Positions 33,580 to 46,025 of a stretch of 64,000 bases of DNA are shown here, piece after piece. Origin of the DNA: Vicia villosa (lineage: Eukaryota > Streptophyta > Magnoliopsida > Fabales > Fabaceae). Numbering within the stretch: position 1 is the stretch's first letter; each line of letters begins with the position of its first letter. The notes under the pieces are model-generated. The model saw only the letters and a list, made by a program, of their open reading frames with translations, made no database searches and had not been told where the DNA came from. The stretch covers positions 122,031,183 to 122,095,182 of the forward strand of contig NC_081181.1 in assembly GCF_029867415.1 (NCBI RefSeq), given 5' to 3'. The translations under genes were made by a program, and so were the position numbers.

Positions 33580-36500
33580 TGTCGCACGCTCGCGAAAAAT
33601 GAACAGAGTCGCCACCAATATATTTATCCCATAAGGGAAAGGAATATCAGAAAACCTAACAAAGGAAGGAACAAGGTCTTGCGACCAGAGAATCAAGGTA
33701 CGGGAGTCGGTTACACAAGGGGAAGGTATTAGCACCCCTTACGCCCATCGTACTCGATGGTATCCACCTATGTTTGTTTCTATCTAAAGGGTGTGTACTA
33801 TGTCTATGTCTACATGCGAATGAATGCAAAAGAAATACGGGGAAAAGAAGGAAATATTTACAAGTGTGCTCGTTCAAGCCCCGCGACTTGATGCCTACGT
33901 ATCCTTTTCAGGAATCAGAGCGTCGTAGTTCGGCTCAAGGTTTTCTGTTTGTTTTTGTGTTTTTTAGTTGGGCGGAGTTAACGCTCGCGCTCTTGCATAA
34001 TGGGGCAACCTAGGATGCAATAGAGCGGAGATAACAATGCCCTTAAGAAAGGAGAGAAGAGAGAGAGAGAGTTTGAGTGTTTCGAGGAAATCCCTTAAGC
34101 AAGGGAAACTCGAGTTACTCTTTGGTTGGTGTTTTTTAGAAGTTGGGAACTTACGCCTGAATGGGACCCTTAAGCAAGGGAGATCCAAGCACTCAAACAT
34201 TCCCTTAAGCAAGGGACGTTCAAGCTTCCATTCCCTTTTTAAGAATTTTCACTTTGATTATTAGTGTTTTAAGTGTTTTCTTTGTATTTTTTATGGGGAT
34301 TTTTATTCAAGTATTTTTAGATGTTTTAAGTTGTAAAAGAAAAAGAATGAAAGTGGGGGACTAGCCTAATTTCTAAGCCTAGTGTTATTCTAATTCCTAA
34401 TGGAATGGGGGAAAGTTGTTTAAGCATCTCACAATATAAGAAAATATTCACAAAAAGAAAAGAATTAAAGTCTAAACTATTCATGAAAATTAATTACAAG
34501 CAAATTTTATATTTTTATCATGTCTAAAACTATTTTATTAAAGACTAAAGACAAACTATGCATTTTTATTATTAGAACCAATCAAAATTCAAAGAAATTC
34601 CACTATTAAATTCTAAAGAAAAAACAAACTATGAAATCTAAAAATCTAATTGGTTAAGGAAATATTTTTTATCACAATTTTATTTAAGCAAAAATCACAT
34701 GTCAAGCAAAAGAAAAAAACTATTTTTATTTGCTTCTTTTTTTTTAGTCAGCCGGGGGGTGTGAAAGCAATTGCATATGAACAGAAACTATAACCACAGG
34801 CGCATTGGGCTCCCAATCAGGGGTGTGGAAAGGAAAGCGCTTCTAAGGCCCAACGCAGACGTGGCCCAGACTTATCTCTATGTCATTTCATTATCCAATT
34901 TACTTATCAGCATGCAATTATTATGGTTTTTCATGTGGTTTCTTTTATCGAACGTGACATAAAAAAACTGGTAACTCGTATCAATAGGTCAGCTCTACTT
35001 AAAATGCTACAGAACAAAACAGGCTCCAGCCAATCACATCCCGCCACGATATGCTGCACTCACGTGAAGGAAGGCAAAACAAACCAAAACGCTAGGAACG
35101 AGGCCAAATGAAATCGTGCCACCTCAGCTATCTGCATGAATACACAGTGTGTAAACCCTACACCGGCCTTATTTTCCGATCACCTTCTGCGATCGTCCTC
35201 GTCGGAGCTCCGTCGCACCTTGCCCAGAAAACGTAACCGAGACCACCATCCCGCTCGGATTTTCGTGCTGAGCATGGATCCGATGCTAATTTTCATCAAC
35301 TCTCTCTCCATCTACCAGACTGAGGCTAATCCTCATATCCTATCATGAACAACTAGCGGCAGTTCCTAAGCTAAACACGGCGTCGTGTTTCTGAGCATTC
35401 ACATAACCTAAAGAAACGCCTAAAACCTCCTAACAGCAATCAATTCATGTTAACCGAATCACAAAGCAAGAACAGAGGAGGCATACGAATGCAACATAAT
35501 CACTGTATGACCTATCGCATATTTCTATCATGCTGAAACGATCAGAAAACTCACTTGTTTGAATCTGGACTCCAAGAACGAAAGAACTCTTCTACAAAAG
35601 CTTGAAGCTCCTTGATGATGACGCTGATGATTGATATGGATCTTCCACGTAGCTCTCCAAATGAAAAGTGAACTCAGTTTAGTCGAGGATCCGGTGATGA
35701 TGATGATAGGTGTAGCGAAGATGATGATAATGTTGATCGCGGTGATTATATTGAAGACGAAGATGAAAGTTGATGTGGCGGTGAAAGTTGTTACGGTGGT
35801 TGGAGATTTGTTATGTTAGTTGGAGGTTTGTTATGGTGGAGAGAGAACCGAGAGAGGGTAAGATAGTGAGGAGAGAGAAGAGGGTGAGATGTGAAAGAAT
35901 CTGGAAAATGAGTCGTGTGTGAGAAGTGAGGGTGTGACTGTTTTTATATGGCGAGTGTGTGGAGAATGGGGAGGGTTTCTTGAATGTGGGGCCTTAGTGG
36001 ATGAGACTTTGCAGCAAAGTCATTCTTGGGTGTGGGACTCAGGATTCTTAATGATCACACTTTAGCAAATATGGAATGGTCTTCACATAGCTTTTGTGTA
36101 TCAGCTTTTGCAGGGGCTCTTATGGCAATGAATGATGATGGTTTGCTAGCAACATGTTCACATAATACATTTCTTGGACACCTCCTTTGCTCATGTAAAG
36201 CTATGGCTATGGATCACTATCTTATTCAACTTTTGAGTCAATCTTGAAGAGCTCATGACATAGAACAAACTTGAAGTTGGAGGCTTCTTGAAATGATGCT
36301 TGGGAGTGTAGAAAAATGGGCTAGAACATGGTGGATTGTTGCTGCATGCGTGTGACTTGACTATGGGATTGTGCTCTTGGCAGAAGTATAGCTTGGTAGA
36401 AACATGACTTTGGGGCTTTGTAACTTGCTCCATACGTGTCCAAAATTAATGAGACTAGGCTCAATAGATGGGGGACATGGCAAGGAACAATTCAATATCA

Positions 36501-37661
36501 AGCTTGTTCAAGATGGAAACTTGTGGAGGAAGGAAAACACATTGAGATTTGGCCCACCATGTGTTTGCTGAAATGCACTCGTGTGCCCTAAGAATCTGCC
36601 TTGGCTGCATGTAGGATTTGGTCAGTGTTGGGGCACCACTTTGAAGGCTTGCATCTCACTCAGTATTTGTTCGATTGTCCCAATTCTTGTTTCAATGGAT
36701 AGAGGAGATGACAAGGAAGAGAATGATACCAAGTTTGCATTCATGGCATTTCTGTAGAGCTCTAAAAATGGCTGGAGATTTGGCATGCCATGTGTTTGTT
36801 AAAATGCCAGGTCATGACCTGACTTGTGACCTGGATTATGACTTGGTTCAAATGAATTTTCAGCAACTTCACACCACTTTAACTCTTCATACAAGCTTTA
36901 AATGAAAAAGTGTCCAACTACAAAGTTGTTCTCCTCTATGAGAGGAACAACTTTGATGTTGGAATTTTCTTCAAAAACTTCCATTTGCCACGTGTAATCC
37001 AGTGCTGAAGTGGACTGCTCAACAAGATTTAAAGCATCAAAATTTTTCTAAGTGTTGAAATTTCCCTTTTTTGCTATTTTGGCAACTTTTTGTCGAACTC
37101 CCGATTTTATCCATTCTTTGACTTTCCTTGATTAATTTTCCACCAAAAGTCAATATTTGAATAATTCTTCTGATTTTGACCCAAAAGTCCACTGTTCTGA
37201 TTTTTCCGACTATTGATGAAATTCCCGATTAAATCTCTTCTAGCCAAATCCAGTCAAACAAACACATCCACACAGTCGGTATGAGAAGCTCTCCACACAT
37301 AGAAGCCATTCCTGATTAAATGTTGACCAGAAAGTCAACTGGTTGACTTTGGTCAAAGAAACCCTGATTTAAGGAACCAGATGATTTGCAGGCCAGTATC
37401 CTTCAATCAATGCCTTGACTTGAGATTGAGAAAAACCCCAATCTATGAGGACTTCCTTGAACATGGAACCACATGATTATACCTCAGTCTCCTTATTTTC
37501 TGGTCAAAATTCTTTGCCACAGAGCTTTTTCTTGCTAGTCTTTGATTGACCAATGATATGCATGCATGGGTATGGATTATGACCTAAGTGATGTATGTAC
37601 ATGAATGTAAAGCCTAAGCCAGTTAGAAGTTAAAAGGGTAGGACAAATTTGGGGTATGACA
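33580..37661 (-). repeat. 5' LTR of the Ogre
   Basis: This LTR of 4082 bp starts TGTCATACCCC at 37661 and ends GTGCGACA at 33580, two bases from the primer-binding site. It carries the shared block GTCGGTTACACAAGGGGAAG...TTAGCACCCC near 33707-33740 and a TATA box at 35941-35951. The sequence just outside its start (37662 onward) is an Ogre-like LTR in the opposite orientation. Confidence 0.9.
35941..35951 (-). promoter_or_regulatory. TATA box of the Ogre 5' LTR
   Basis: The minus strand reads CCATATAAAAA. Its position, about 1.7 kb from the LTR start, is similar to that of the TATA boxes in the other Ogre-type LTRs here. Confidence 0.55.
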
Positions 37662-40458
37662 AAGGGCAAACGAACACCCCATTCAACTTCCAAGGGACTA
37701 TAAGGTAGGTTCAGGTAATCTTCAGGCCTTGATCACGTCCAAGAATCGCATACCATGTTCATTGACTTCATGCATATTCTTGAATTTTCGTATCCCATGT
37801 TTCAGCTTGTTTTAATGTAAACTAATCATTGTTTTGAGTTCCTGAAATCATTTAGAGGGAATTCGAATCATAGTGCTGGAATTTTAACGTGCCAAACGAA
37901 GCTCACCATTATTAGGGCATGGAGCTTATCCCTTTTCGTTTTCGCATCTACAGGAGGATTCAGACCAAACTAACCACGCCGTCGTGTTCCTAGCCTTCTA
38001 ATTAGTCGATTAGGGTCTTTGTTTCGTTTGGTTTCATGTGTTTTTGCAGGATTTGAATTTTCCAGAATTTCCCAGGTTTTATCGCGAGAAAATCCGCAGC
38101 TGTATTCGTGATAAAATCTGCAGGTAACCTGGGAGGATCTCGTTGACAGGGATGATGAACAGTAGGTGGTCCTACTTGTTGCACGCGTGGCTTCTTCGTG
38201 AGTTCCTACTGGCCAATCAATAATCTTAAACACCAATCTCCACGCGTGGCGCTCACTCTTTGGATGGTCAACGAGTCAAAAGTCTCTTCCCCAATCTTAT
38301 TGGTTCGGGCGTATGCACGTGGGGCCAGGCTGAGTCACTCCTTAGACTTTGTTCCATTAATTCTTATTTTATATTTATTTGATTTGAACGGCATTATTAT
38401 CAGTAAACTGACACAGCAGGCTTGGCAAAAGGAAGAATGGTGTAACATTTGAGATGGGGGTTCGAGTCCCCACAGCGTCAAAATTTTTAAAACATTTAAC
38501 TAGTTTCAGATCCAGTGCAGCCAGTCCTACGCGCGTACGAAGCACTTCCAGCTGCAGCCATCAGATCTATCTCAATTCCAAATCCAACGCACACAGATGT
38601 GAAGGCACACCATGCACCCTCAATGGAGTGCCATACTAGATCCAGCGCCCCCATCCAGGTTTTATCTTTTCTTTTTACTTTTTCTTTTCCATACTTTTTT
38701 TTTCTTCTTGTTTATTATCCCTTTTATTTTGTTTTTTTACATTAAACTTTTCTAACTTTTTATTAATTAGGATTAACACAATTATAATTAGTTAATTAAT
38801 TTTAGGATTAAGTTAACTCAATTGGTTTAGGTTAATTTTAATTTAATTATTTAAAATAATTAAACCCCTTTAATTTTAGTAAGTCTTGAATTAATTAATT
38901 ATTTTAATAATTAAGATTTAGATTAACTTTAGGTTAAACAAATTAGGATCAATTTTAATTTGCGACAATTTTAATCGTTTAGATAGTTTAGCCTAATTAG
39001 GCTTAGTAATTACCCTCGAATTCACAAATCGTAGATAACTGAGGGAAACCTTTATGTAAATTATTCCCGTTAACTGTAGGCTAATATCAACAATGCAAGA
39101 GTTGTCTATTAACTATGAGTTTTTACCCTTGGGTTTTAATCTTTGGGTTTGTCTAGGTTTTTTACCCATAAGGTAACCATGTTTTTACTGTATTCTATTC
39201 GCCTTTTCATTCTCCTTGCTTTTATTTTTTGCACCCAGTTCTGTCCCTTTCTCTTCTTCATTTTTCAGGGTTGGCCAAAATCCTCCGATTACGCGCCCTA
39301 CCAATCGAAAAGCTAAGTTCCTAACCCTTTCTTATTCAAATGTCATTTTACTTTAATTTTTAAATTAGAATTAGGGTTATTTCCACTGTCAATGAATTAC
39401 TCATACACTTACCGCTATCATTTTCTGTTTAAGTCTCAGATGATCAGAGTCAATGATCAGAGTCAATCAGGGTTCGAGGAAGATCAAGGCTGAAGACTGC
39501 AATTTAAATTTATGTTTTAATTTCCCCCATTCCCGCAGGTGTTTATTGTAATAGCGTAGGATTTTTATCTTTCCGCCTTTAATTTCCATATGATTTTAAC
39601 TGCGTGGTTATTAATCTTAGGGAGTGCAAGCCTTTAACAGAAGTAGATAACTAACTATAAGATAAATATTATCTGAATACAATCACGTGATTGGTGCACA
39701 CACTCACCTTTAGGGTAACCTCTTCTGTTGCCTTGTTGCTTGTTGCCTCTAATTGTAAAAATAGTCAAGTCCCTCAATTCCGAGGATACCTAAGCAAAAC
39801 AAATGTTACTCTCAGTTCATCATCATAAGATCATAGTTCCTTCGAAGTTGCCTTAACAAATGATCTTGTCCCTCGAAGTTGCCTCAGTAGATGATGATTC
39901 GTCCCTATTGCTAAGGTATCCTCGCATGATGCCTTAAATGACTATTATATCCTTCCCTTAGACTACCTGCCCTCTTTATGGCAAAGGGACAGTCTTGTGG
40001 TGAACGATGACCCTTCAATGACCCGCACATCCAATTGAAAGACTTTCTGCCCTCTTATGGTATGGATAGATCCTTTCACTCGAAAGACTAAAAGAACAAC
40101 TTTTTTTAACTTAGGGTAGTTGCTACTAATTGCTTGCTCTAGTTCAAATTACTTTTTACACCTCTTTTCCAAATCAAATTCAAAAAGACTATGCTTATTT
40201 ACAAGCTAAAGTTCTTCTTCAAAAATCTTTTCAAACATTTCAAACAAAGTGAGCTAAGCAATTAAGAGCCCATGGATAACCATGGATGCAAAGGGTGCCT
40301 TACACCTTCCCTTTGTATAACTTACCCCCCGAACTCAAAATCTTTCAAAAGGTCTTTCCTGTTCTTTTAGCCTTTCCACTTGGATAAAATAAAAGTCGGT
40401 GGCGACTCTTGCTTACCGCAACATTTCTTTAAAATAAAAGTCAGTTCACCGTATTACA
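37662..40458 (+). repeat. partial Ogre-like LTR in plus orientation
   Basis: This segment ends TTCACCGTATTACA at 40458, followed by GTAAG (40459-40463), the expected target duplication, because the intact SIRE LTR reads GTAAGCATTGA at the same place (13304). It contains GTCGGTGGCGACTC near 40395 and a TAGCCTTTCCACTTGGATAA-type 3' region. Its left part is missing because the Ogre inserted at 37661 and a deletion removed what lay beyond. No protein is encoded. Confidence 0.65.
38422..38474 (+). promoter_or_regulatory. tRNA-like B box and T-arm inside the partial LTR
   Basis: TGGGGGTTCGAGTCCCCA forms a perfect T-arm with a consensus B box GGTTCGAGTCC (38459-38469). A weak A-box-like TTGGCAAAAGGA lies at 38422-38433. 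The relative place and orientation in the LTR resemble the pair at 20090-20175. It is not a complete tRNA. Confidence 0.45.
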
Positions 40459-40767
40459 GTAAGCATTGATATTGCTTGTTCTTCTGAGTGGTCTTGTCTC
40501 TGATTGTTGCTTATCTTGCTTCTGATCTGCAGTCTTTGGCTTGTTTCACGTGTTCTTAATATGATCATCTGATGAATGATGTTTAGCTTCGTCAATCTTT
40601 TGGATGTAGTTGTTGTACTCTTTTTCTGATGAATCATGTATAAGATTTATAATATAATATCTGCACACTAGATGAAACCAATAGTAACAAAATTGTTGCT
40701 CACAAAATATATGCTTGTTATCGTTAAAACTAGATTCTGAACATAGATTCTCAATCTTGTTCTAACA
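40459..40767 (-). repeat. 5' LTR fragment of the SIRE-like element
   Basis: It is collinear with 13304-13612 over 309 bp without gaps and with 14 substitutions. Its outer edge TGTTAGAACAAG abuts the target duplication ACACC. Confidence 0.92.
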
Positions 40768-40772
40768 ACACC

Positions 40773-42523
40773 TCCATCCAATCCAGCACCACACTCTAAC
40801 AACCTCAGGAAAGGAGTAGAAAGTCCTGAAGTCATTTGGTGTACATGATGTCCTGACAACCTTCATATGAATGAGAAGAAATTCTCTATGCAACTATGTT
40901 TAGTAGCTTCTGCAGACTAATTCTCTGGTATTTAGGTCTGCTGCTAAAGTCTTAAGTTGAGAGTTAAAATTGAGGAGTGCATGAGTACTATTGGAGCATT
41001 GCTGGTCTTTTCTGTTTGCTTTGTTTTTGTTGCTGAAATCTGAATTGTAATATGTTAATTTGTTTTAGTTAAAATTTGTCAAAGGAGGAGATTGTTAATT
41101 CTCTGACTTTATGATTGGCATTAATTCTCTGACTTTGTGATTATCAATATAAGATGGGAGAAAATATTACCCGAGCCATGCTATGCTAACATCCATTTTT
41201 ACACACACTGTATATACATCATAAATATTAACAAAGCCATATGTTCTTACACATAAATCAAGACAACACAAATTATTAAAAAAATAAAATGTATGCATTG
41301 TATGTACAAATATACGGTGTTGGTGTAAAAAAAAGTTGTCAACTTATCATTTTCCATATTACTTTCTCTATTCCTTTTTAATTGTCATTTTTTAGACTTT
41401 TTACATATACTAAGAAAGTTAATAATTATTGTTATTTTTCAAACTATGACTCTTATTTTGTCTATAATACCCTTAACATTTAATTATTTTAATTTATTTT
41501 TTCTCTCTCCATATTAAATAGAGGTAATTTTGACAAAATTATAATTATTACTACTTTGAACTTTAATAACAACAATTAAAAAGAAACATACAATTTTCAC
41601 AAAAGTGACACTTAAAAGGGAACAAAGAAATATTGACATTAGCTATTGGTTTCATACAAAAGACTCTATACTAATACATAAGGATATGGATACATAGATT
41701 CAATCTTAAACCAAGAATAAATCATGATGATAATAACTAATATCAAATTTGATATTAATAGATACTCTAAATTGATATATAGATTCTCTTAAACGGAAGT
41801 TTACTAAACTTGAAGCTCCTTAGATAATTTCCAATGGAGGTTGCTTAATGCACACTAGAATTTCTAAGTTTCGGAACATAACATTTTTACCATTGGAGCA
41901 AATACACGTGGCGTTCTCGTTGCTTAAATATTTGTGTAAGTTGCTTCATGAAGCAATCCAAAAAGTGTGTTGCTTATCAATTAATATTAATCTTGATACT
42001 TTATGGGACCAAGTATAAATTGATTGGACCACATATAGATTGCTTATTAAAATCACCATTGGAGTAAAATTGGTTTAGATTGCTTAGATGTTGCTTACAT
42101 GCAATGTGGCAATTTGGTCCCACACAAAAACCTCAAACAATCAAATAAGTTCTCCCTATTGGAGATGCTCTTACAAACATACCATTTAAAATAGAAAATC
42201 AAACCAATTAGCATTAGAACCCCAATAAACTTTCAAAAATTGCATCCAAATCAAATTGTAATGAAATTGGGTTGGTGTTCTAATTCACTTGAAATAACCA
42301 ACTTAAGAGTTAACAAGTCACAAAGTTTTCTAAAGTCGATGGTGGCAACTCAACTTTGATGAGGGTTGTGATATTGATGGGGTCAACTAAACTTTGACGA
42401 GGGTTGTGATACAAATGGCGGCAACTCAACTATGACACTGGTAAAACACTTAATACTTTATATTGGACATGTCAATATTGACAGGTGCCAATGACTCAAC
42501 TTTGATGTTGGTTGGACGAAGGG
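40773..42523. other. intergenic DNA outside the SIRE-like element
   Basis: 40843-40909 is the right inverted-repeat arm. At about 41081-41094, GTCAAAGGAGGAGAT followed by TGTTAATTCTCTGAC looks like a copia polypurine tract and LTR start. The remainder is AT-rich. 41815-42170 has TTGCTTA-rich DNA with CCAATGGAG and ATTGGAGATG phrases common in legume MITEs, but no clear ends. 42336-42500 has three degenerate repeats of CAACTTTGATGAGGGTTGTG. No gene is seen. Confidence 0.5.
40843..40909 (-). repeat. 67-bp inverted repeat arm, right
   Basis: This is the inverted counterpart of 10881-10947 with one mismatch (AAACAT versus AAAAAT). Confidence 0.8.
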
Positions 42524-42528
42524 ACTAC

Positions 42529-42542
42529 TGTAACACCCCAAT

Positions 42543-42592
<50 letters not shown>

Positions 42593-42675
42593 GAGAATGA
42601 GTAGGTTATATGAGAATATGAGAATGAATCTAAATCATTAAATTTTAAAATAAATGATGAAGATTATGTGTCATT

Positions 42676-42747
<72 letters not shown>

Positions 42748-42856
42748 CATTATTAAAATAAATGATATGGAGGAGAGAGAGAAAAAGAATGACATATAAT
42801 CTTCACCATTTATTTTAAAATCTAATGATTCAGATTCATTCTCACATTCTCACATT

Positions 42857-42909
<53 letters not shown>

Positions 42910-45000
42910 ATATATATATATGTATATATATATATATGTATATATATATATAGTTATATGATAATTAATTAAATTGTTGATTGGTGAACAATTGGCTTTA
43001 TTTAAATTAACCGATGTATGTTATATGTGATGGGTTAGTCGGGTAAGAATGTCGGTTAGTGAAGAATTATTTCATTTAGTGAGAATTATAGAAAATAGTA
43101 TAATAAAGGTATTTGGGCCTAATGGTGAGAATGTGAAGAGTAATGTGGGGAGTGTGACGAGAAAGCCCATTAGTAATTACTAGAGTTAGTATTTTTTTTA
43201 TTAGGGTTTAATAAAAAGAAAAAAATAAGAGTTAAAAAAGAAAAGGAGAAAGGGAAAAGTTGTCTCTCGTGAAAGGAAGAGAAGAGTGAGAAAGAGGAGA
43301 AAAGGGCAAGAACGCAAAAGTTAGTGGAATCAACTTCGAACAAGGCAATGGTGGATTTTTACATTGTTATGGGGATTGTATGATGATGTATGATGGGTAG
43401 ATTCATGTTTAAGATGAAATCCCTAAATTTCTATGGTTTACAATTGTTAGGTTTTGATGATAAATCCTTGAATATGATGATTAATTGTTTTATGATGTTC
43501 CTAATTGAAAATACATGTTAGATATAGGTTATAATGCCTTAAATCGTGAAAAATCTAGTGTTAAAACATGTTTTGGATGAAGGAATCGCATTGGGACTGT
43601 GCTGTTATCACAGGATTTTCTACAAAAATCGCATAGTGCGCACATCGCGGAGGAACTCGCTTAGCACGGGTCAAGTCAGTGAGTTTGGCGCTTAGTGCCA
43701 CGTAGCTTGCTTAGCGCAGTTTATTATGCGTCGAAATATTTTTATTTTGTCAAATTATTTTGGGATTATGAATGCTTAATTTTCTGATAATTTGTGATTA
43801 ATTTTCTAGAATTTAAATTGTATGTTTGGATTGTTTTTTAAGGCTATTTGTCAATGACATGAAACTTGTGTATATGACTATATGTGTTTTGTGAATTGAT
43901 GTTGGATTGTAATGATACTTGTGTATTACTTACTATGTGTTGTAATGATGTTTTGGTGCAGGGTTACTATGAATATGAATTGTATGTGATTAATTTGTGA
44001 GTATGTGTTTGTATGTGCAATGGTGTGATAATTCAAGTGTGATGAATTATTGTAGATATGCATAAATATTAAGATTAGGGAATGATCTTAATCACATATG
44101 GTTGTTGTAATTGCACATGCATCATTTGGTCAAGAGGCGATGTTTGTTAGTTCTGTGGGATCTAGTGACTTGTCCCAAACCTAAAATGGGGTTTGAAAGC
44201 TTAGGATATGAGCTTTTGTCGTGTTATTGTTCTAGGGGATAGACTCGTTTTAAATGTAAAAACCGAAAAAGTAACAGGTGATTGGTACGACATGCACGAG
44301 TCTTGCATTGAGCCACATTGTGTTTATGTGAGAATATGGAATTGTGTGAATTATGTGGAAATGATGCATTTTGTGAAAATGTGAATTGTGAATGTATTTT
44401 TGAGAATAGTATTGCGATTCAGTGATTCTATGTGAAATATATGATGTGTGGTGAATTCATATTATGTATGTATTCTATTCATTATATGTTATTATGTGAT
44501 TTCTATAATGATGCGAATTCTCACCCTCTAGTTGGAATGATGTTTTATAACAACATCGCTCAGGTATCGAGGATTAGAGTTGTTTCTAGTTGCTTGGAGC
44601 TGGAGAAGCTATCTTTGTTTATTTTAGCATTTTAGGTTTTTGAGTCATGCTCTAGTTTTGTAACACTAGGGAACGTTTTATTCATGTTTTAAGAGATACT
44701 TTGTATTCTCTTCTATTTTGTTATTTTAATGAGATTATGTGATGTTTGAATTTTATGCCTAAAGTTTTGAATAAAGTGAGTTTTATTATGAGACAATAAT
44801 GTGTTTTGTCCGAATGAATGTGATCCCATTGTGAAAGTGCATATGTTGAAGTTTATGGGAAACATGAAGATCATCTAAGTGTTATTTAGCATGACAGATG
44901 TTTTTGGTTTTGAATTATGTGTGACACCATTGAATGGATATGCATGATATATTACTCTGATTTATGTTATATTTTCCGCGGGGTTTAGAAGGGTGTTACA
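42529..45000. mobile_element. solo LTR with TGTAACACCC ends (Ty3/gypsy-like)
   Basis: The segment is 2472 bp, starts TGTAACACCCC and ends GGGTGTTACA, with 10-bp inverted termini and the target duplication ACTAC at 42524-42528 and 45001-45005. There are no internal genes. Terminal TGTAACACCC is frequent in plant gypsy LTRs. A foldback hairpin lies at 42550-42955, and a GC-richer patch with CGCTTAGCGC-like words is near 43630-43730. Orientation was not determined. Confidence 0.88.
42550..42955. repeat. foldback hairpin with (TA)n ends and (TC)n core
   Basis: The left arm has (TA)n, AGAATGAATCTAAATCATTA, TTTTAAAATAAATGATGAAG and (TC)n at 42681-42744. The right arm (42745-42955) repeats these in inverted order with few changes and ends in (TA)n. 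The centre is a second small hairpin, CCTCCAT...ATGGAGG. It resembles a MITE inserted in a TA target. Confidence 0.85.
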
Positions 45001-45099
45001 ACTACTAGGGATTATTGATTGTATGGTGAAACAAATGACTAGAAACTTACCATCAGAGATTAAGGTTGGGGAAAAAAAGTCACCCTCTAATATTGTTTT

Positions 45100-45560
45100 A
45101 TGATGAAGAGTTATTCAATGGAATCCCTAATTTTCATGTTACTCTCTCGGTAATGACATTGACATCAAACTCTAATGTATGACAAGTCTTGATCAACCAA
45201 ATAAAATATCACAACATTATATATGTCAGACTATTAGATGTCCTACGGTTTACCCAAGAGGACCTGATACACTACATATGGAATAATTTACAAGGGTTTA
45301 ATGGTTCAACCTCAAAACCTTAGGGGTATGTAGACTTAATGGTGACTTTTGTGTGGAATTATGATGATGATCTTTTAAGTGAATGATTGTAAATCAATAT
45401 AAAATTGCATCATTGGGAGGCCAACCTTGACGACTTTGGGAGCCATGTCGTCAATGGTCCACTTCAAGAGAAAGCATCATACTGAATGAGGCGTAGTAGA
45501 AACAATTGAAACTAAATTAGAGGCGTGCAAGTCATGTTTTATGGCTATGCTAAAATTTCA
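45100..45560 (+). pseudogene. fossil Ty3/gypsy protease fragment
   Basis: In the plus frames one can read LINQIKYHNIIY, FTQEDL, LQGFNGSTSKP and GYVDLMVTF. After a frame change come LGGPTLTTLGAMSSMVHFKR and GVVETIETKLEARKSC. The series matches the gypsy aspartic protease and the segment after it (QGSSADILY, LGRPTL, HLKMK, ARQCY in intact relatives). Stops and frameshifts are many, so it is an old relic, split from any partner by later insertions. Confidence 0.7.
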
Positions 45561-46025
45561 TCAAGACATGATTGACAAAAACCATAAAAGCTTGAAGGGA
45601 AACGATATTTCTATAGTAGAGGAACGAGAAAGTCCTCAGAAAGAAGAAGAAAACATCAAACACCTCAACATCAACCTCGCTGACATATGAAATTGAATCA
45701 ACACATACTCGAGGAGAATACACAAACCACAGAAAAAAATAAGAATGGCCTATAGACCAAGAGGACCGCACAATAAATCTAGAGTTATGTCAGCACAATA
45801 GTATTTAAAAATTCTTCTAGTTACTTTAAAGTTTCAGTTCACTTAAATTTGAAATGTTTGTCAATACTCAATCATCAACGAAATCTTCTCTTGCACGTTT
45901 TCTTTATTTGGTTGCATAACATTACAAAGCCTAGTGAGACCGCCATCGTTAAAGGTTTAAAACAACAACAAAAAATTTACAGGCTAGTGAACAAGTTTGA
46001 TTGATACACGCGTAAAAGTCAAAAG
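45561..46025. other. unassigned flank of the young Ogre relative
   Basis: This is AT-rich noncoding DNA. The last five bases before the element, CCATT at 46026-46030, are one half of its target duplication. Nothing else is recognisable. Confidence 0.5.

Larger units (their letters stand above)
14182..37661 (-). mobile_element. Ogre (Ty3/gypsy, Tat lineage) retrotransposon, truncated
   Basis: On the minus strand: 5' LTR 37661-33580, primer-binding site 33577-33560, ORF1, gag, protease, intron, reverse transcriptase with two RNase H domains, integrase, a repeat-rich 3' UTR, polypurine tract and a truncated 3' LTR 15291-14182. An extra upstream ORF1, an intron before reverse transcriptase and LTRs of several kilobases are the accepted hallmarks of Ogre. 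A 5134-bp solo LTR is nested at 17557-22690. The shared LTR part shows about seven substitutions over 1.1 kb plus one 194-bp deletion, so the insertion is fairly recent. The coding region is inactivated. Confidence 0.93.
10978..40767 (-). mobile_element. SIRE/Maximus-like Ty1/copia element with nested insertions
   Basis: The element starts TG at 10978 and ends CA at 40767, flanked by the 5-bp target duplication ACACC at 10973-10977 and 40768-40772. It lies on the minus strand: the LTR begins TGTTAGAACAAG and is preceded by the tract AAGGGGGAGAT, as in SIRE-type copia elements. Only one complete LTR (10978-13612), about 570 bp of internal DNA and 309 bp of the other LTR (40459-40767) remain. 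The rest of the 29.8 kb is later Ogre-type insertions. The 309 shared LTR bases differ at 14 positions (4.5%), the oldest divergence that I could measure here. Confidence 0.88.

Noticed and set aside
33259..33735. 158-codon minus-strand frame across the Ogre primer-binding site
   Set aside because: It spans the LTR end, the primer-binding site and the leader, and its Tyr/Cys/Phe-rich stretch comes from low-complexity leader DNA; not a plausible protein.
38422..38474. Functional tRNA gene
   Set aside because: Only the T-arm is convincing; D-arm, anticodon arm and acceptor pairing are not present.
41815..42170. MITE with CCAATGGAG and ATTGGAGATGCTCTTA edges
   Set aside because: The two edges do not form a clear terminal inverted repeat and no target duplication was found, so it is mentioned only as repeat-like DNA.
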